From: Perca fluviatilis
Lineage: Eukaryota; Chordata; Actinopteri; Perciformes; Percidae
Reading direction: 5' to 3'
Assembly (NCBI RefSeq): GCF_010015445.1
Contig: NC_053121.1
Location: forward strand, 33,307,934-33,371,933
DNA: 64,000 nucleotides
The first letter of the stretch is position 1. The number at the start of each line of letters is the position of its first letter. The notes beneath the pieces are model-generated. The model saw nothing but the letters and a program-made list of their open reading frames with translations. It searched no databases and was not told the DNA's origin. Positions 53,601-64,000 of this stretch are shown piece after piece. The position numbers and the translations under genes were made by a program.

Positions 53601-54864
53601 ATTCACATACTATAGATTAAAATGTTTCCAATGATGCCCCAAATGTCCATATTTACTGTAGAATTATTGAGAAAATCGAGTTCAAAAAATACGCATTTGG
53701 ACATATTTTGACGTTGATATTGCAACAGATGCTGAGTTTGCACTGCCCCCTAACGGCCAAAAATGGTTGTCCGTTGGATTTCTCTCACCTGATTCACATA
53801 CTATAGATTAAAATGTTTCCAATGATGCCCCCAAATGTCCATATTTACTGTAGAATTATTGAGAAACTCGAGTTCAAAAAATACGCATTTGGACATATTT
53901 TGACGTTGATATTGCAACAGATGCTGACTTTGTTCGCCCCTAACGAATCGTTGTTTTTTTCAGAACATCAAAATTTAATGTTCAAATACATATTTTGATT
54001 GATATTGCAACAGATGCTGAGTTCACTGCCCCCTAACGGCCAAAAATGGTTGGCCTTCTCACCTGATTCACATACTATAGATTAAAATGTTTCCAATGAT
54101 GCCCCAAATGTCCATATTTACTGTAGAATTATTGAGAAAATCGAGTTCAAAAATACGCATTTTGGACATATTTTGACGTTGATATTGCAACAGATGCTGA
54201 GTTGCACTGCCCCCTAACGGCCAAAATATGCTTGTCCGTTGAATTTCTCACCTGATTCACATACTATAGATTAAAATGTTTCCAATAATGCCCCATATGT
54301 CCATATTTACTGTATAATTACGGAAAAAATCGAGTTCAAAAATACATATTTTGACATTGCTGTTGCAACAGATGCTGAGTTTGCACTGCCCCCTAACGGC
54401 CAAAAATGGTTGTCCGTTGAATTTTCTCACCTGATTCACATACTATAGATTATTATGTTTCCAATGATGCCCCAAATGTCCATATTTACTGTAGAATTAC
54501 GGAGAAAATCGAGTTCAAAAATACATATTTTGACGTTGATATTGCAACACATGCTGACTTTGCACTGCCCCCTAACGGCCAAAAATGGTTGTCCGTTGAA
54601 TTTCTCACCTGATTCACATACTATAGATTATTATGTTTCCAATGATGCCCCAAATGTCCATATTTACTGTAGAATTATTGGAGAAAATCGAGTTTAAAAA
54701 TACACATTTTGACATATTTTGACGTTGATATTGCAACAGATGCTGACTTTGCACTGCCCCCTAACGGCCAAAAATGGTTGTCCGTTGGATTTCTCACCTG
54801 ATTCACATACTATAGATTAAAATGTTTCCAATGATGCCCCAAATGTCCATATTTACTGTAGAAT
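50618..54864 (+). repeat. satellite array, about 178-188 bp units
   Basis: About 23 tandem units, each with CACATACTATAGATTA, CCAATGATGCCCCA, TCCATATTTACTGTAGAATTA, ATCGAGTTCAAAAATAC, ATTGCAACA-ATGCTGA and CACTGCCCCCTAACGGCC. Two length classes occur: about 178 bp, and about 188 bp with an extra TTGGACATAT-type segment. Unit types recur in order, giving a higher-order repeat of about 722 bp at 50,880-51,602 and 51,603-52,323. Open frames up to 145 codons across it are a product of the repeat. The array runs into the assembly gap. Confidence 0.97.
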
Positions 54865-55364
54865 NNNNNNNNNNNNNNNNNNNNNNNNNNNNNNNNNNNN
54901 NNNNNNNNNNNNNNNNNNNNNNNNNNNNNNNNNNNNNNNNNNNNNNNNNNNNNNNNNNNNNNNNNNNNNNNNNNNNNNNNNNNNNNNNNNNNNNNNNNNN
55001 NNNNNNNNNNNNNNNNNNNNNNNNNNNNNNNNNNNNNNNNNNNNNNNNNNNNNNNNNNNNNNNNNNNNNNNNNNNNNNNNNNNNNNNNNNNNNNNNNNNN
55101 NNNNNNNNNNNNNNNNNNNNNNNNNNNNNNNNNNNNNNNNNNNNNNNNNNNNNNNNNNNNNNNNNNNNNNNNNNNNNNNNNNNNNNNNNNNNNNNNNNNN
55201 NNNNNNNNNNNNNNNNNNNNNNNNNNNNNNNNNNNNNNNNNNNNNNNNNNNNNNNNNNNNNNNNNNNNNNNNNNNNNNNNNNNNNNNNNNNNNNNNNNNN
55301 NNNNNNNNNNNNNNNNNNNNNNNNNNNNNNNNNNNNNNNNNNNNNNNNNNNNNNNNNNNNNNNN
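54865..55364. other. assembly gap of 500 N
   Basis: Exactly 500 unknown bases, which suggests a fixed-size placeholder. The left flank is satellite; the right flank is not. Confidence 0.99.
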
Positions 55365-56880
55365 CCCGCTACGCTTACACTACATCTGCTGCTCTTGGAG
55401 AAACGCGACTCGGCGTGTTGGCCTTAGAGAAAATGGGTTTGACAATAGTTTTATTATACTCGTAAAAATAAGAAAGAGAGTAGAGTGACTGCAACCAAGT
55501 GGAATCAATCCCAGCATTAAAATAAAGAGTTGGAGGACAGGATGTGAAATCAAACCGAGGCCTGAGAGAAGGAGGTACACGCAGCAAACAGGAGTATTTC
55601 AGATGAGCTGCAGATAGATGGACATGTGGTGACAGTTGCTGCGCTAAGAATCCGAATTAGTTTGGGCAGCAGGCCCGTTGTCACTGCAGAGCACAAGGAG
55701 ATGTGCCACCTAAACATGTCGAAGTCTGTAAGAATCTCCCAGAACAGTAAATTGCTCAGCTGACACGCCAGCTGTTGGCTCTGTGCCTGGGCTTGTAAGG
55801 GCAAATTCACGGGTGGTGTTTGGTGACTAAGTAAGTTGGCGTTGTTGTCAACTTCAAGCCAGTCCGGACTTTTTCCAACAAGTCTGGGATTTAAATTTTG
55901 CAACCAGCTGGGTGAAAGCGTTGTCAGTTTGTCCCTCACTAGTGTCTGGGAGGAAGATAGATGGATTTCAAAAGAGTATAAAGGAAATGATAAGTTGTAA
56001 GCAGTAAGTTGAAATTGTATTCCAAAGCTCACTGCAACTTCGAAGATGTCTACTTGATTTGAATAACTCAAGAGTGTGAAGCTCCTCATATCATAAAATT
56101 TGGTCAAAAAGTTGCAATTTTAACGTTCTAGCTTACATATAACCATTGTTTTAAACAGAATCAGTGTGTAGTTAAGACCTGGGCTTACAGAAATAAGCCA
56201 AGTTGTCAAAATTCGGTGATCTCCACATCTGAAATACATTTAACGCTTCAACCAAATTCATCCTGATTTTAAACCTTTTCACAAATCAACGCTTGACTGG
56301 TAACGCTTCTAGTGGTAGTCAATTAACAGAAAATACACAAGATTAATCATTAAATCATTTAGATACAAAACACCTCACGTCGCAAAACCAGTATCTTAAA
56401 ACTTGATATGATTAGTATTTCTTTTTTTTAGACTGCATCTTTGTAGAAACAAATTGGCTTTAAATTGTATATTTAGCTGGAAGAAGTTGCAAAACTTTAA
56501 TCAGTTCAACATTACATTTGAGTTAGGGGTCTCTAACATAGTGTTGGTTTCAGCTTGTTAAATAGGGAGGATTTGGAAACCCGTCCCAGTTTATTCTACT
56601 GAGTTGGGTCATTGGGATAAAATAGCAGTTTTAAGATACCAAAAGGATTATTTAGATGTCCAAAGACATGCAGCTCTTGTTAAAATGTGGCTCTAAATTG
56701 CCTGTGTGTCAACCCCAGATTGACGCCACAAGGGTAGGGTGCAACCCTCCTGCCCACATGTGACTGTGATGACCCCAAACCAAGCTCCCCCTGTTGGTTC
56801 ATAAGGTGCCTCTGCAACTCCCTGCTCTAATCCCACCAGCCTTTGCTCACGCTCTCATTTGCTACTAATGGTCAATATAA
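55365..56880. other. post-gap stretch with a 185-codon - strand frame
   Basis: The frame 56,107-55,550 on the - strand has no motif that I recognise and no splice support. The DNA here is not satellite. It may be a decayed repeat protein or chance. Confidence 0.3.
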
Positions 56881-56884
56881 AACG

Positions 56885-57115
56885 AAGGCGAAATTCAAAA
56901 GCCAACTTTAAATTGAAATTCAAAAAGCCAAATATTAAATGAAAAATTAAAAAAGCCAAATGTTAAATTGAAATTCAAAGCCAAATATTAAAATTCACAA
57001 GCCAAAGAAAAAGGAAAAAATTAAAAAATAATAAATATTTTTAATTTGATCTCGCTTTGTTTTCTTGAACTTCAATTTCTCTTTGAATCTTCAATTTGAA
57101 TTATGAATAAATATC
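56885..57115. repeat. AT-rich repeat of AAATTCAAAAGCCAAA-like units
   Basis: Several imperfect units based on TTAAATTGAAATTCAAAGCC are followed by an inverse section (TTTGAATCTTCAATTTGAAT), giving a loose palindrome. Confidence 0.6.
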
Positions 57116-57177
57116 TCATTACCCCCATCAAAGGAAAAGCCGCATAGCTAATAAATTACCTTGGAACCAAATATTCA

Positions 57178-57330
57178 GAGGTGGAAAAAATTACGCTAAA
57201 ATAGGCCAACGCTAAAAGTACCAATACTTCGATGAAGACATTACTCAAGTACAAGTGAAAATTACCCATCTGAAAACGCTACTCAAGTAAAGTATTGCAA
57301 CTTTAAAATTAACTGTTAAGTACAATTACA
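57178..57330. mobile_element. partial copy of MITE family G
   Basis: CAGAGGTGGAAAAAATTACG at the left, then ACTCAAGTACAAGTG and CTACTCAAGTAAAGTA motifs as in 39,385-39,872. The other end is missing. Confidence 0.55.
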
Positions 57331-58343
57331 TAAAAAAAACTGCAAAACGGGCAGGGGATTTAGCCAGTGTCCTACCATATCCCCAATACGGGTGCTGGAC
57401 AAAAAATTCGCAATAGCACGAAAACATGTTGTTTTGCTAATTGGCGTAATGCTATTATCATGCGGAAAAACTGTCTATACCAATGCACAAATAACTTACC
57501 AAAACATGCTCCCGCAGATTAGATGTGGAGCGGCGAATGTGTCCGCCCAGTTCACCTGGTGGCGGCACATCTGGCATTGCATCATGATACTATTGCAATC
57601 TCTGAATTTAAACAGAGACATGATTTGTCGCTTTTGTGCAGAATTCCAGTCTCGCCGCTAGCATTCCACTGAAACATGCAGTCACCTGATCCAATCTCCA
57701 CCTTGATTCTCAAAGTCCCAGATAACTTGGTTGCTGCCAGATGCTAGATCATTCCCTCACAATCAGAGTGGCTCTAGGATAGATATTTCTTCAGTTTTTT
57801 TTTGAACTGAATAATGGAGGATTTGTAATGTAGCTAAATACAATACTTCAAATGTAACAACAAGCTACCTTCTTTCACCACCGGGATTTTGTGCAAAACA
57901 ACTTGAAAATAGAAAATACTACCAAATCTAAACCACTCCAATATGGTAACTGAGTAAAGGTTTCTCAAGCTAATTTCTTCACCCCCTTGTGACCATCAAC
58001 GCTCAATAATATTTTCTATTTCTATCTTCAATGCAGACCTTGAAACATAGTTTCAGATCAAGTCCACGTCCATTGCAATGCGTTCCAACCCCTATGGAAA
58101 AATCACCAGTTAAAACCCCTGAGGGTCTGAACGTCAACCTAAACACAGTAATTTCACAAGAACATATAATGAAATTGGTTTGATAGGATGAAAGCTGTGG
58201 TCAATGATTTCCTAGTTTCACCAACATCTGATCTGATCTACAAAACAATAATCCTGGTGCATGGTTTTCTGTGTGAAGGTTCATATTTAGCATGTGGTAT
58301 AATGTGAGGTGACAGTAACTACTCGGACAGGTTTCTGGTTAGT

Positions 58344-58349
58344 TTTATT
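58344..58349 (-). promoter_or_regulatory. candidate poly(A) signal on the - strand
   Basis: TTTATT on + (AATAAA on -) in a unique-looking setting. It could end the transcript that contains the SH3 exon at 63,139-63,355, which would imply a 3'UTR of nearly 5 kb. Speculative. Confidence 0.2.
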
Positions 58350-58423
58350 GAGTAAAAACAGTCAGTTCACAGCTGCCCTGACAGATACTACTGCTGAGCT
58401 GCAGTCATTACTTTGTGTGGTGT

Positions 58424-58472
<49 letters not shown>
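58424..58472. repeat. TG microsatellite
   Basis: TG run of about 48 bp. An inverted partner (CA) lies about 320 bp to the right. Confidence 0.95.
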
Positions 58473-58474
<2 letters not shown>

Positions 58475-58794
58475 CAAATCAGTAACTTTGGCAACACTTC
58501 AAAGACTTCTATGGTTGATCTCAGTTCCAAGTAGCCCCTAGGCATCAAATAAGTTAAAACAACAACATGACTAAACACAGTTACAAAACAATAAAATAGA
58601 AACGTTGTAATAGAGGCAGGGAAACCAGATTATCACGGGTTAAACATGTCACACTTCACACATTGGTTTGACAGCTGCTTAATTAAAAAGAAATAATATA
58701 AAAATCCCCCAAAAATATGAACAGGAATGTACAGGATTATGTTCAGGCTCTGTTCTCGGCAAGTCTTATACTGTCCAAGGTAAAGGAGGTCTCC

Positions 58795-58835
58795 CACACA
58801 CACACAACACCACAACACACACACACACAAACACA

Positions 58836-58885
<50 letters not shown>

Positions 58886-58910
58886 AACACACACACACAC
58901 AACACACAAT
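58795..58910. repeat. CA microsatellite, interrupted
   Basis: CA runs broken by AACACCACAACAC-type slips over about 115 bp. Confidence 0.92.
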
Positions 58911-60011
58911 CTCCTACCCCCCTACTGGTGGAGAGTTGGAAAATGGCAGCCTCCTTTTGATCCGCGCACACACAATACACATTAGGGACTACGTTTCGCT
59001 AACCAAACACAGCCTGCATTTCATCAAGTTCTGATGAAAACGAAAGATTTCTAATGGAAAAATGCCCCCTTTACTTCTTTATCCATTATTGTTATGTGAT
59101 GTTATGTATACACAAACACATGCTTTCTGCATATGTGCAGTGAATTCATTTAGTAGTTGTTGTTTTTTTAGCAGTATTTTACATTTTGGTCATGTTTGCT
59201 CTGGGAATAAGGAAAGAGATTTAAAAATAGCAGCTCCTTGCTGCCGTTCATTTGTCTTCTTAAATGGGAATTAAAAAAATATATACTCAATTAAGGAATA
59301 AATGCCAAATGTGGTACGAAAGCACATTACCTGTTTTATTAATAAAATAAATGAGTTGTTCCAATCACGCTCAACTGGCTGGTGATGGAGGTAAAATGTC
59401 CTCAGTTTAGCCTGATTTTTTAACTTGAGGACATTTCCTATTTTGGTATATGGTATAACATACTTCACGGCACACTCCCTTGTGTCTTGAAACTGGAACG
59501 TTGTCCCTCCCGACTCTGCGTCCTGACATTCCCAGAGACGGAACGGAACAGCTAAGCCCAGCGAGCAGCCTCCCTCCCTCTGCTTCACGTGCACTGCAGC
59601 TGATACAGCACTATCCAGTGGGAAAGGGCTTATTTTATGCAAAAACATGCCACTTTCAGGAATGCTTGCACGTAGACACCTGTCAAGTAGACACCACCAT
59701 GTTGGACAAATAGAAATAAGGACTCAAAGGCTGCTTCTTTCTTGATTCAAATATATCAAAATTTCTCTGCTGCAAAAGATTCAAATTCTACTAGTCTGTA
59801 AAAGCAGGGAAATTATGGATTTTGACACTGATCCCTTTTTATTATGATTTGTTTTTATACTGATCCCATTTTAACTCTTAGTGAAAGGGTCTTGTGACTG
59901 CTTAATACCTAATGTTGTCTACCTATAGACAAAACATCTAGCAACTACAAATAATAAACTGTCTTTATCTAGATATTCATTTAGTGACTAAACAGTGAGC
60001 ATATCTTTCTA

Positions 60012-60318
60012 AAAGCCTTAGTGCTTTGACTTTGATATTAATGAACGTCCAATTGGGAAATGAGTTGCCTAAATTAAGACTATCAGCTCCCACAACTCTC
60101 TGGATTTCTCAGTATGGTTGTGTTCAGAAGATTGTGGCGTCCGGCTGACCTTCCGCGCAGAAACTTCGAGTAAGATAATGGATCTTCTGAAGAGTCCATC
60201 ATGTTAGTTTAATCCTCCGTGTCCCGATGCCTTCAACGGAAGGTTGTGTCATGTGGAAGGCTGACAGTGTTGTCGTCATATTCTAAATTCCTCAGCAAAG
60301 AGAAACTACGCACCAGTC
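60012..60318 (-). mobile_element. MITE family D, diverged copy
   Basis: GCCTTAGTGC at the left, ATTAATGAACGTCC, TCAGTATGGTTGTGTTCAGAA and AGATTGTGGCGTCCGGC inside, and GAAACTACGCACCAG at the right. Terminal TTAA sites are lost. Confidence 0.75.
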
Positions 60319-61682
60319 AAATTCTATTTTAATCTCTGCGCCAGTTGTGATAAGATTCCATAGGGCCCCATGTTAACTAGACAAATCTTCATTAATCAAT
60401 AGCTAAAAGTTCGAATCTACTGACCGTAAGACTTGTAGGACATAAATGGGGCCTCTAGCTTGCTCTAACTGCACGTGAAGTTGTATGAATTATTGCTCGA
60501 GCTGTGACTGGAGCATTAAGTGAAATAAAAAAATTAAAACCACAAGAATGCATTTTTTCTTTTCATCCCCTTTTCCAACATGGTGGTGCAGATGAGTCTT
60601 TTGGTCTTTTCCATTAATGCTGCCACGAAGAATGTTTTTTTTTGGGTTGTTGGTATTAGTTTGTCAGATAAGGGACAGCCTCAATATAATGGGTGGACAT
60701 CTGGATCTTTTCACCAATAGACACTTTTTAGCTGTACATACATACAACATAACGTAAACTAATGGGAGATCAAGACTTCAAAGAGTTGTTTTCTTGATGC
60801 AAAAATGCAACTGAAATTAAAAGTTAAATGCATTGAAACAAAAGGTATAGAAAAGACACTCCTCTTGCCTTTCATGTTAAATAACAGAAGTGGAAGAACG
60901 AAGCCATGGTAATGCTTTTTTTCAGTCCAGTCAAGGGTGGTCCGGATAACTGTGTGTCAAGAAGATACTGGAAGTGGGAAGAGCATTTGCTAAACCAATA
61001 AAACAACTCTAAATTCCCGCAGCCAAATGTTTTCCCAGTCCATTCAACTTGAAGAAATACCACAACACACGCGGAACCGTGCATTAATGAACAGTAGCCA
61101 TAGCAAGAAGCATCATCAAGGCGCCTATGAATACAGAAGAAGTTCGCTTCAGTCCCGTCTATACTGTTTTTTAAAATCTATTTAAAACCTTTTCAAGTCA
61201 AAAAACCTCAAGGAAGGAATTTTAGCTCTTGTACTGTAATAGGAGCGGAGAGGAATGAAAGCAGCTACCCCGGTGACATATCTTACAATAGCAGATACAG
61301 AAGCAGTATGTAGGAAGAGAGGAGTCCATTTTAAATCAGCTCATGGTTAGAGTGGGGAAAATGAAGGAGGCTTTAGACAAAATAAACATCCAGAATAACT
61401 GGGAACACTCTGTGTCACGAAGTCTCCCTGCCTGCCTGCTATTCCTCCTCTCACATCCTTTTTTTTTCCCATTTTCTCCTCTCCCAACTCTTTTGCATTT
61501 CTTCCCCTGTATGAATTCCATCCTGTGTCTTTATTATCTCCACCTCCCTCTCCTCTCTTTCTCTCTCTCCTAATCAGCCCTTGAGACATTTAACATTTAC
61601 ACCACATTACACAGTCTGAGATAATGAGATGCTGTGTACCTGTCCGTCTCGATACAGTACTGCTCCTGCCTCCAGGTAAGGA

Positions 61683-61780
61683 GGGAGACTTTATATTTTT
61701 TTATATAAATTTCTTTTTTTTTTTTTTTTTTTTTTCAACACACACACGCTACAACACGCACATCCACACACCGTGTCGCC

Positions 61781-61813
<33 letters not shown>

Positions 61814-61945
61814 AAAAAAACAATTTCCAGACCACATAACACCACCTTTCCCTAAACCAAACACACACCAACAACAACAACACCCTTAAAACCAACCCAA
61901 ACAAACCCCAACACCCCCAACCCCCTCACATCGCCACACTTTTTC
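61683..61945. repeat. poly-T, poly-A and nearly G-free A/C tract
   Basis: A T-rich run (61,710-61,735) is followed by a CA-type tract, an A run of about 32 (61,780-61,811), and then about 130 bp of A and C with almost no G (AAACCAAACACACACCAACA). Confidence 0.85.
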
Positions 61946-63138
61946 CCTCTTTTTATAGTGTTCATTTACTAGCTCACACAAAGGCTCAACACAACATTTA
62001 GCATATTCTTTTCTATTTTTTCCTTTTTCCCTTCAGGATGCTGGGTCGTCTTCTCTCTCACTCCCTTTCTTCCTCCATCATCTCTGGTGCTTTGTAATAA
62101 TCACCAGAAGAGATTTGCAGTGCAACTTGAAGATCGTCCTTCAGCATTAAGATGCAGAGTTAAAATTCCATCTGAGCATAGCATTTGTCCTGCCAAAGTG
62201 CTCATGAGCAAGACACAATATAATAACCAGCACATGGGCTGTAAGCTTCCTTCATTTTTTTTTCTTCCAGTGTGTCACATATAGTAAGATAAAGCATTCT
62301 GGGAGCATGTCCACAGTAAAGCAGAGACATCCTAAAAACGCCTGCGGCTATCTCAAGAAGGTTACCCTCACGCCAAGCTAATCCGCGTGCCTTCTGTCGC
62401 ACATGTTCTAGCCGATTGAGGGTTAGGCAAACTTTTCGATACTTCTGTCAACTAGCTTTTTAACATTTTCACAGTGTTGCACTGTCAATGATGAATGATA
62501 TCACAATCAGATGTCATCGTTTTAAAGCTCAAATTTGTTAGTGCACACCATTATGTGAGACTTGTCTCATCACCAAAATATATATTTTAGTGTTAATGGA
62601 CACAAGTGTCATTTTTTCAAATATATCCAAGTTAGTACAGAAATGGCCTAAGAGAAGGCCTGTACTTGTAAAGGTTACGCATTACTTATCCAATCAAGAG
62701 TCTAAGGATAGAGGCTGTTGTATTCTGTAAAGCCCTTTGAGGCTAATTAGTGATTTGGGGTTTTATAAATAAAAGTGACGTGACGTCGATTTGACTCTTT
62801 ACTTTCCTTTCCTTGTAATTTGGTAAATGTGCACAGGAAGTGGGTGTAGGATAAGTGATGAAGATTTAAAAAAAAGTTGCAGCTGTAAAACTGGAAAAGC
62901 AGTCAACAGAATTTGGCTTTAGTTCTACAGTAACAATGTGCCCATCTAACTATTGTATTAATGGCTCAAATGGCTCCGATTTTGACATTGAAAATTAAAA
63001 TATCCGATGGTCACTATGTAGAATAATGCTATTGTTTGAAAAGCAGGTGCACCTGCATTACAAAAAATACTGCTGTTAGCCTTCTAAAGACAGTGTTGGT
63101 GAATCCCCCGTCATAAAGCTGTTTTCCCCTCCTTCCTT

Positions 63139-63355
63139 TCAGCAGTAGGGCTGGTATGTGCCAGGATGCCCGGTCCCCATAGGAACCATGGTTAGGTAGT
63201 TGGAGACGCAGTAGCCTCTCTTCCCACCTCTACGCCTCCACTAGACTCCATTCAGGGTTCCCGCGTTTGTGCTGCGCTCCAGGACACGAACTGGCTGCGC
63301 CCCGCAAGAGAAACTTCATGGTTTCTCTCGCTGTGAAGTCATATGCCGCCATAAT
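63139..63355 (-). CDS. C-terminal SH3-domain exon, frame-disrupted
   Basis: Read on the - strand, an acceptor (CTCTTCCAG) precedes ATGGCGGCATATGACTTCAC. Segments in three frames together spell an SH3 fold: AAYDFTARETMK, then PVRVLERSTNAG, then GNPEWSLVEA, then GGKRGYCVSNYLTMVP, ending at TGA (63,139-63,141) after GTYQPYC. Single-base shifts lie near 63,306, 63,262 and 63,233. The GNPEW-LVE and GY--SNY blocks resemble the last SH3 of the DNMBP/ARHGEF37/ARHGEF38 Rho-GEF group, which links actin control to membrane remodelling. This is inferred; another SH3 family is possible. The shifts may be sequencing errors or signs of a pseudogene. No upstream exon is visible to 64,000. Confidence 0.5.
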
Positions 63356-63823
63356 CTGGAAGAGAGGGACTCTGAGTCAAACAAGGAGTAAACGTCTGTC
63401 ACGCCAGGTACCTTGTGAGGGGTAATGGTTATTACATAGCAGAGAACAAAGTGAAGAGAAATGTAGGAAAACGCTTATTTCTTGACCTTACTAGTAATAG
63501 AGGGGGAAATAATGTAACATTTGGCAGGGTGGCATCAGAGGAAAGGTCATGCGCTCAAAAAGTTTGATCTTCTGTGATGTGGCCATTTAAAGACATCTCA
63601 GGCTCAATTTGCCAGGCTTTAGCTCAACAGTGTCACACTTTGCTCAAGTTGGTTCAGTCTAAGGCCCTGTTTACAGCGGCTACGCTCCGGGTGAACACGT
63701 CAAAATATTTTATCAGGACGTTGCCTTTCATGCGACAACGTTTGGGGGGCTTAAAAAACACCCAAAAAGTGAAACCACCCTCAGAGTGGAAATCTTAAAA
63801 AACGGCTCCGTGTGTGTGTCCCG

Positions 63824-63867
<44 letters not shown>

Positions 63868-64000
63868 GTTTTTGTGTGCCGGTGTTGTTTCTGTGGTATT
63901 GCATTGTTTGGAGCAATACCTCCACCTCCTCCGTCTGTCCAGACAGACAGAAAATGGTCAGCTTTGTTGATATGTGCATACTACATTGATTTTCACACAC
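63356..64000. other. probable intron with TG microsatellite
   Basis: Contains a TG run at about 63,829-63,866. No further exon found. Confidence 0.4.

Larger units (their letters stand above)
58911..63138. other. gene-free stretch, possible 3'UTR on the - strand
   Basis: No supported exon. It holds a family D MITE (60,012-60,318) and low-complexity DNA at 61,680-61,945. If the SH3 exon is the last coding exon of its gene, part of this may be its 3'UTR. Confidence 0.35.

Noticed and set aside
50618..54864. CRISPR-like array
   Set aside because: The units are about 180 bp and contiguous without distinct spacers, in a vertebrate nuclear setting; it is a satellite.

Overview
The window reads as nuclear DNA of a ray-finned fish, probably a percomorph teleost. 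It contains split vertebrate genes with canonical GT-AG introns, many long TG/CA microsatellites, a decayed Tc1-type transposon, and a dense population of short inverted-repeat elements (MITEs) that mostly carry TTAA or 8-bp target duplications, as expected for piggyBac-like and hAT-like families. There is no sign of prokaryotic, viral or organellar gene organisation. All identifications below come from reading the sequence; no database search was run.

Layout. 1-29.8 kb: gene-poor DNA with no exon I can defend, built of MITEs, a Tc1 copy, microsatellites and unique stretches that look like candidate conserved non-coding elements. Two of these stretches (about 12.63-12.98 kb and 22.95-23.27 kb) are collinear, diverged copies of one another. 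29.8-38.3 kb: the complete smu1 gene, 12 coding exons on the + strand, 513 codons, encoding the LisH/CTLH/WD40 spliceosomal protein SMU1, followed by a long 3'UTR carrying a hAT-like MITE. 40.0-49.0 kb: the first five coding exons of a CPXM1-like secreted carboxypeptidase-family protein (signal peptide, Thr/Pro-rich stretch, Lys-rich stretch, first part of the discoidin domain). The rest of this gene is not found before the window ends. 49.98-50.22 kb: an apparent first coding exon of an unrecognised acidic protein on the same strand. 50.6-54.86 kb: a satellite array of roughly 180-bp units with a 4-unit higher-order repeat, ending in a gap of exactly 500 N (54,865-55,364). 55.4-64 kb: repeats and low-complexity DNA, then on the - strand a frame-disrupted C-terminal SH3-domain exon (63,139-63,355) resembling the last SH3 of the DNMBP/ARHGEF37/ARHGEF38 group.

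The genes do not form a pathway. The most useful second-look items are the tandemly duplicated non-coding element upstream of smu1, the inverted MITE arms that bracket smu1 exons 10-11 (a circular-RNA-prone layout) together with a (TG)77 tract just before the exon 11 acceptor, the interrupted cpxm1-like gene next to a satellite and gap (possible misjoin, rearrangement or nested gene), and the recent higher-order satellite amplification. Single-base indels are frequent from about 52.4 kb onward, so frame-level statements on the right side of the window are less reliable.
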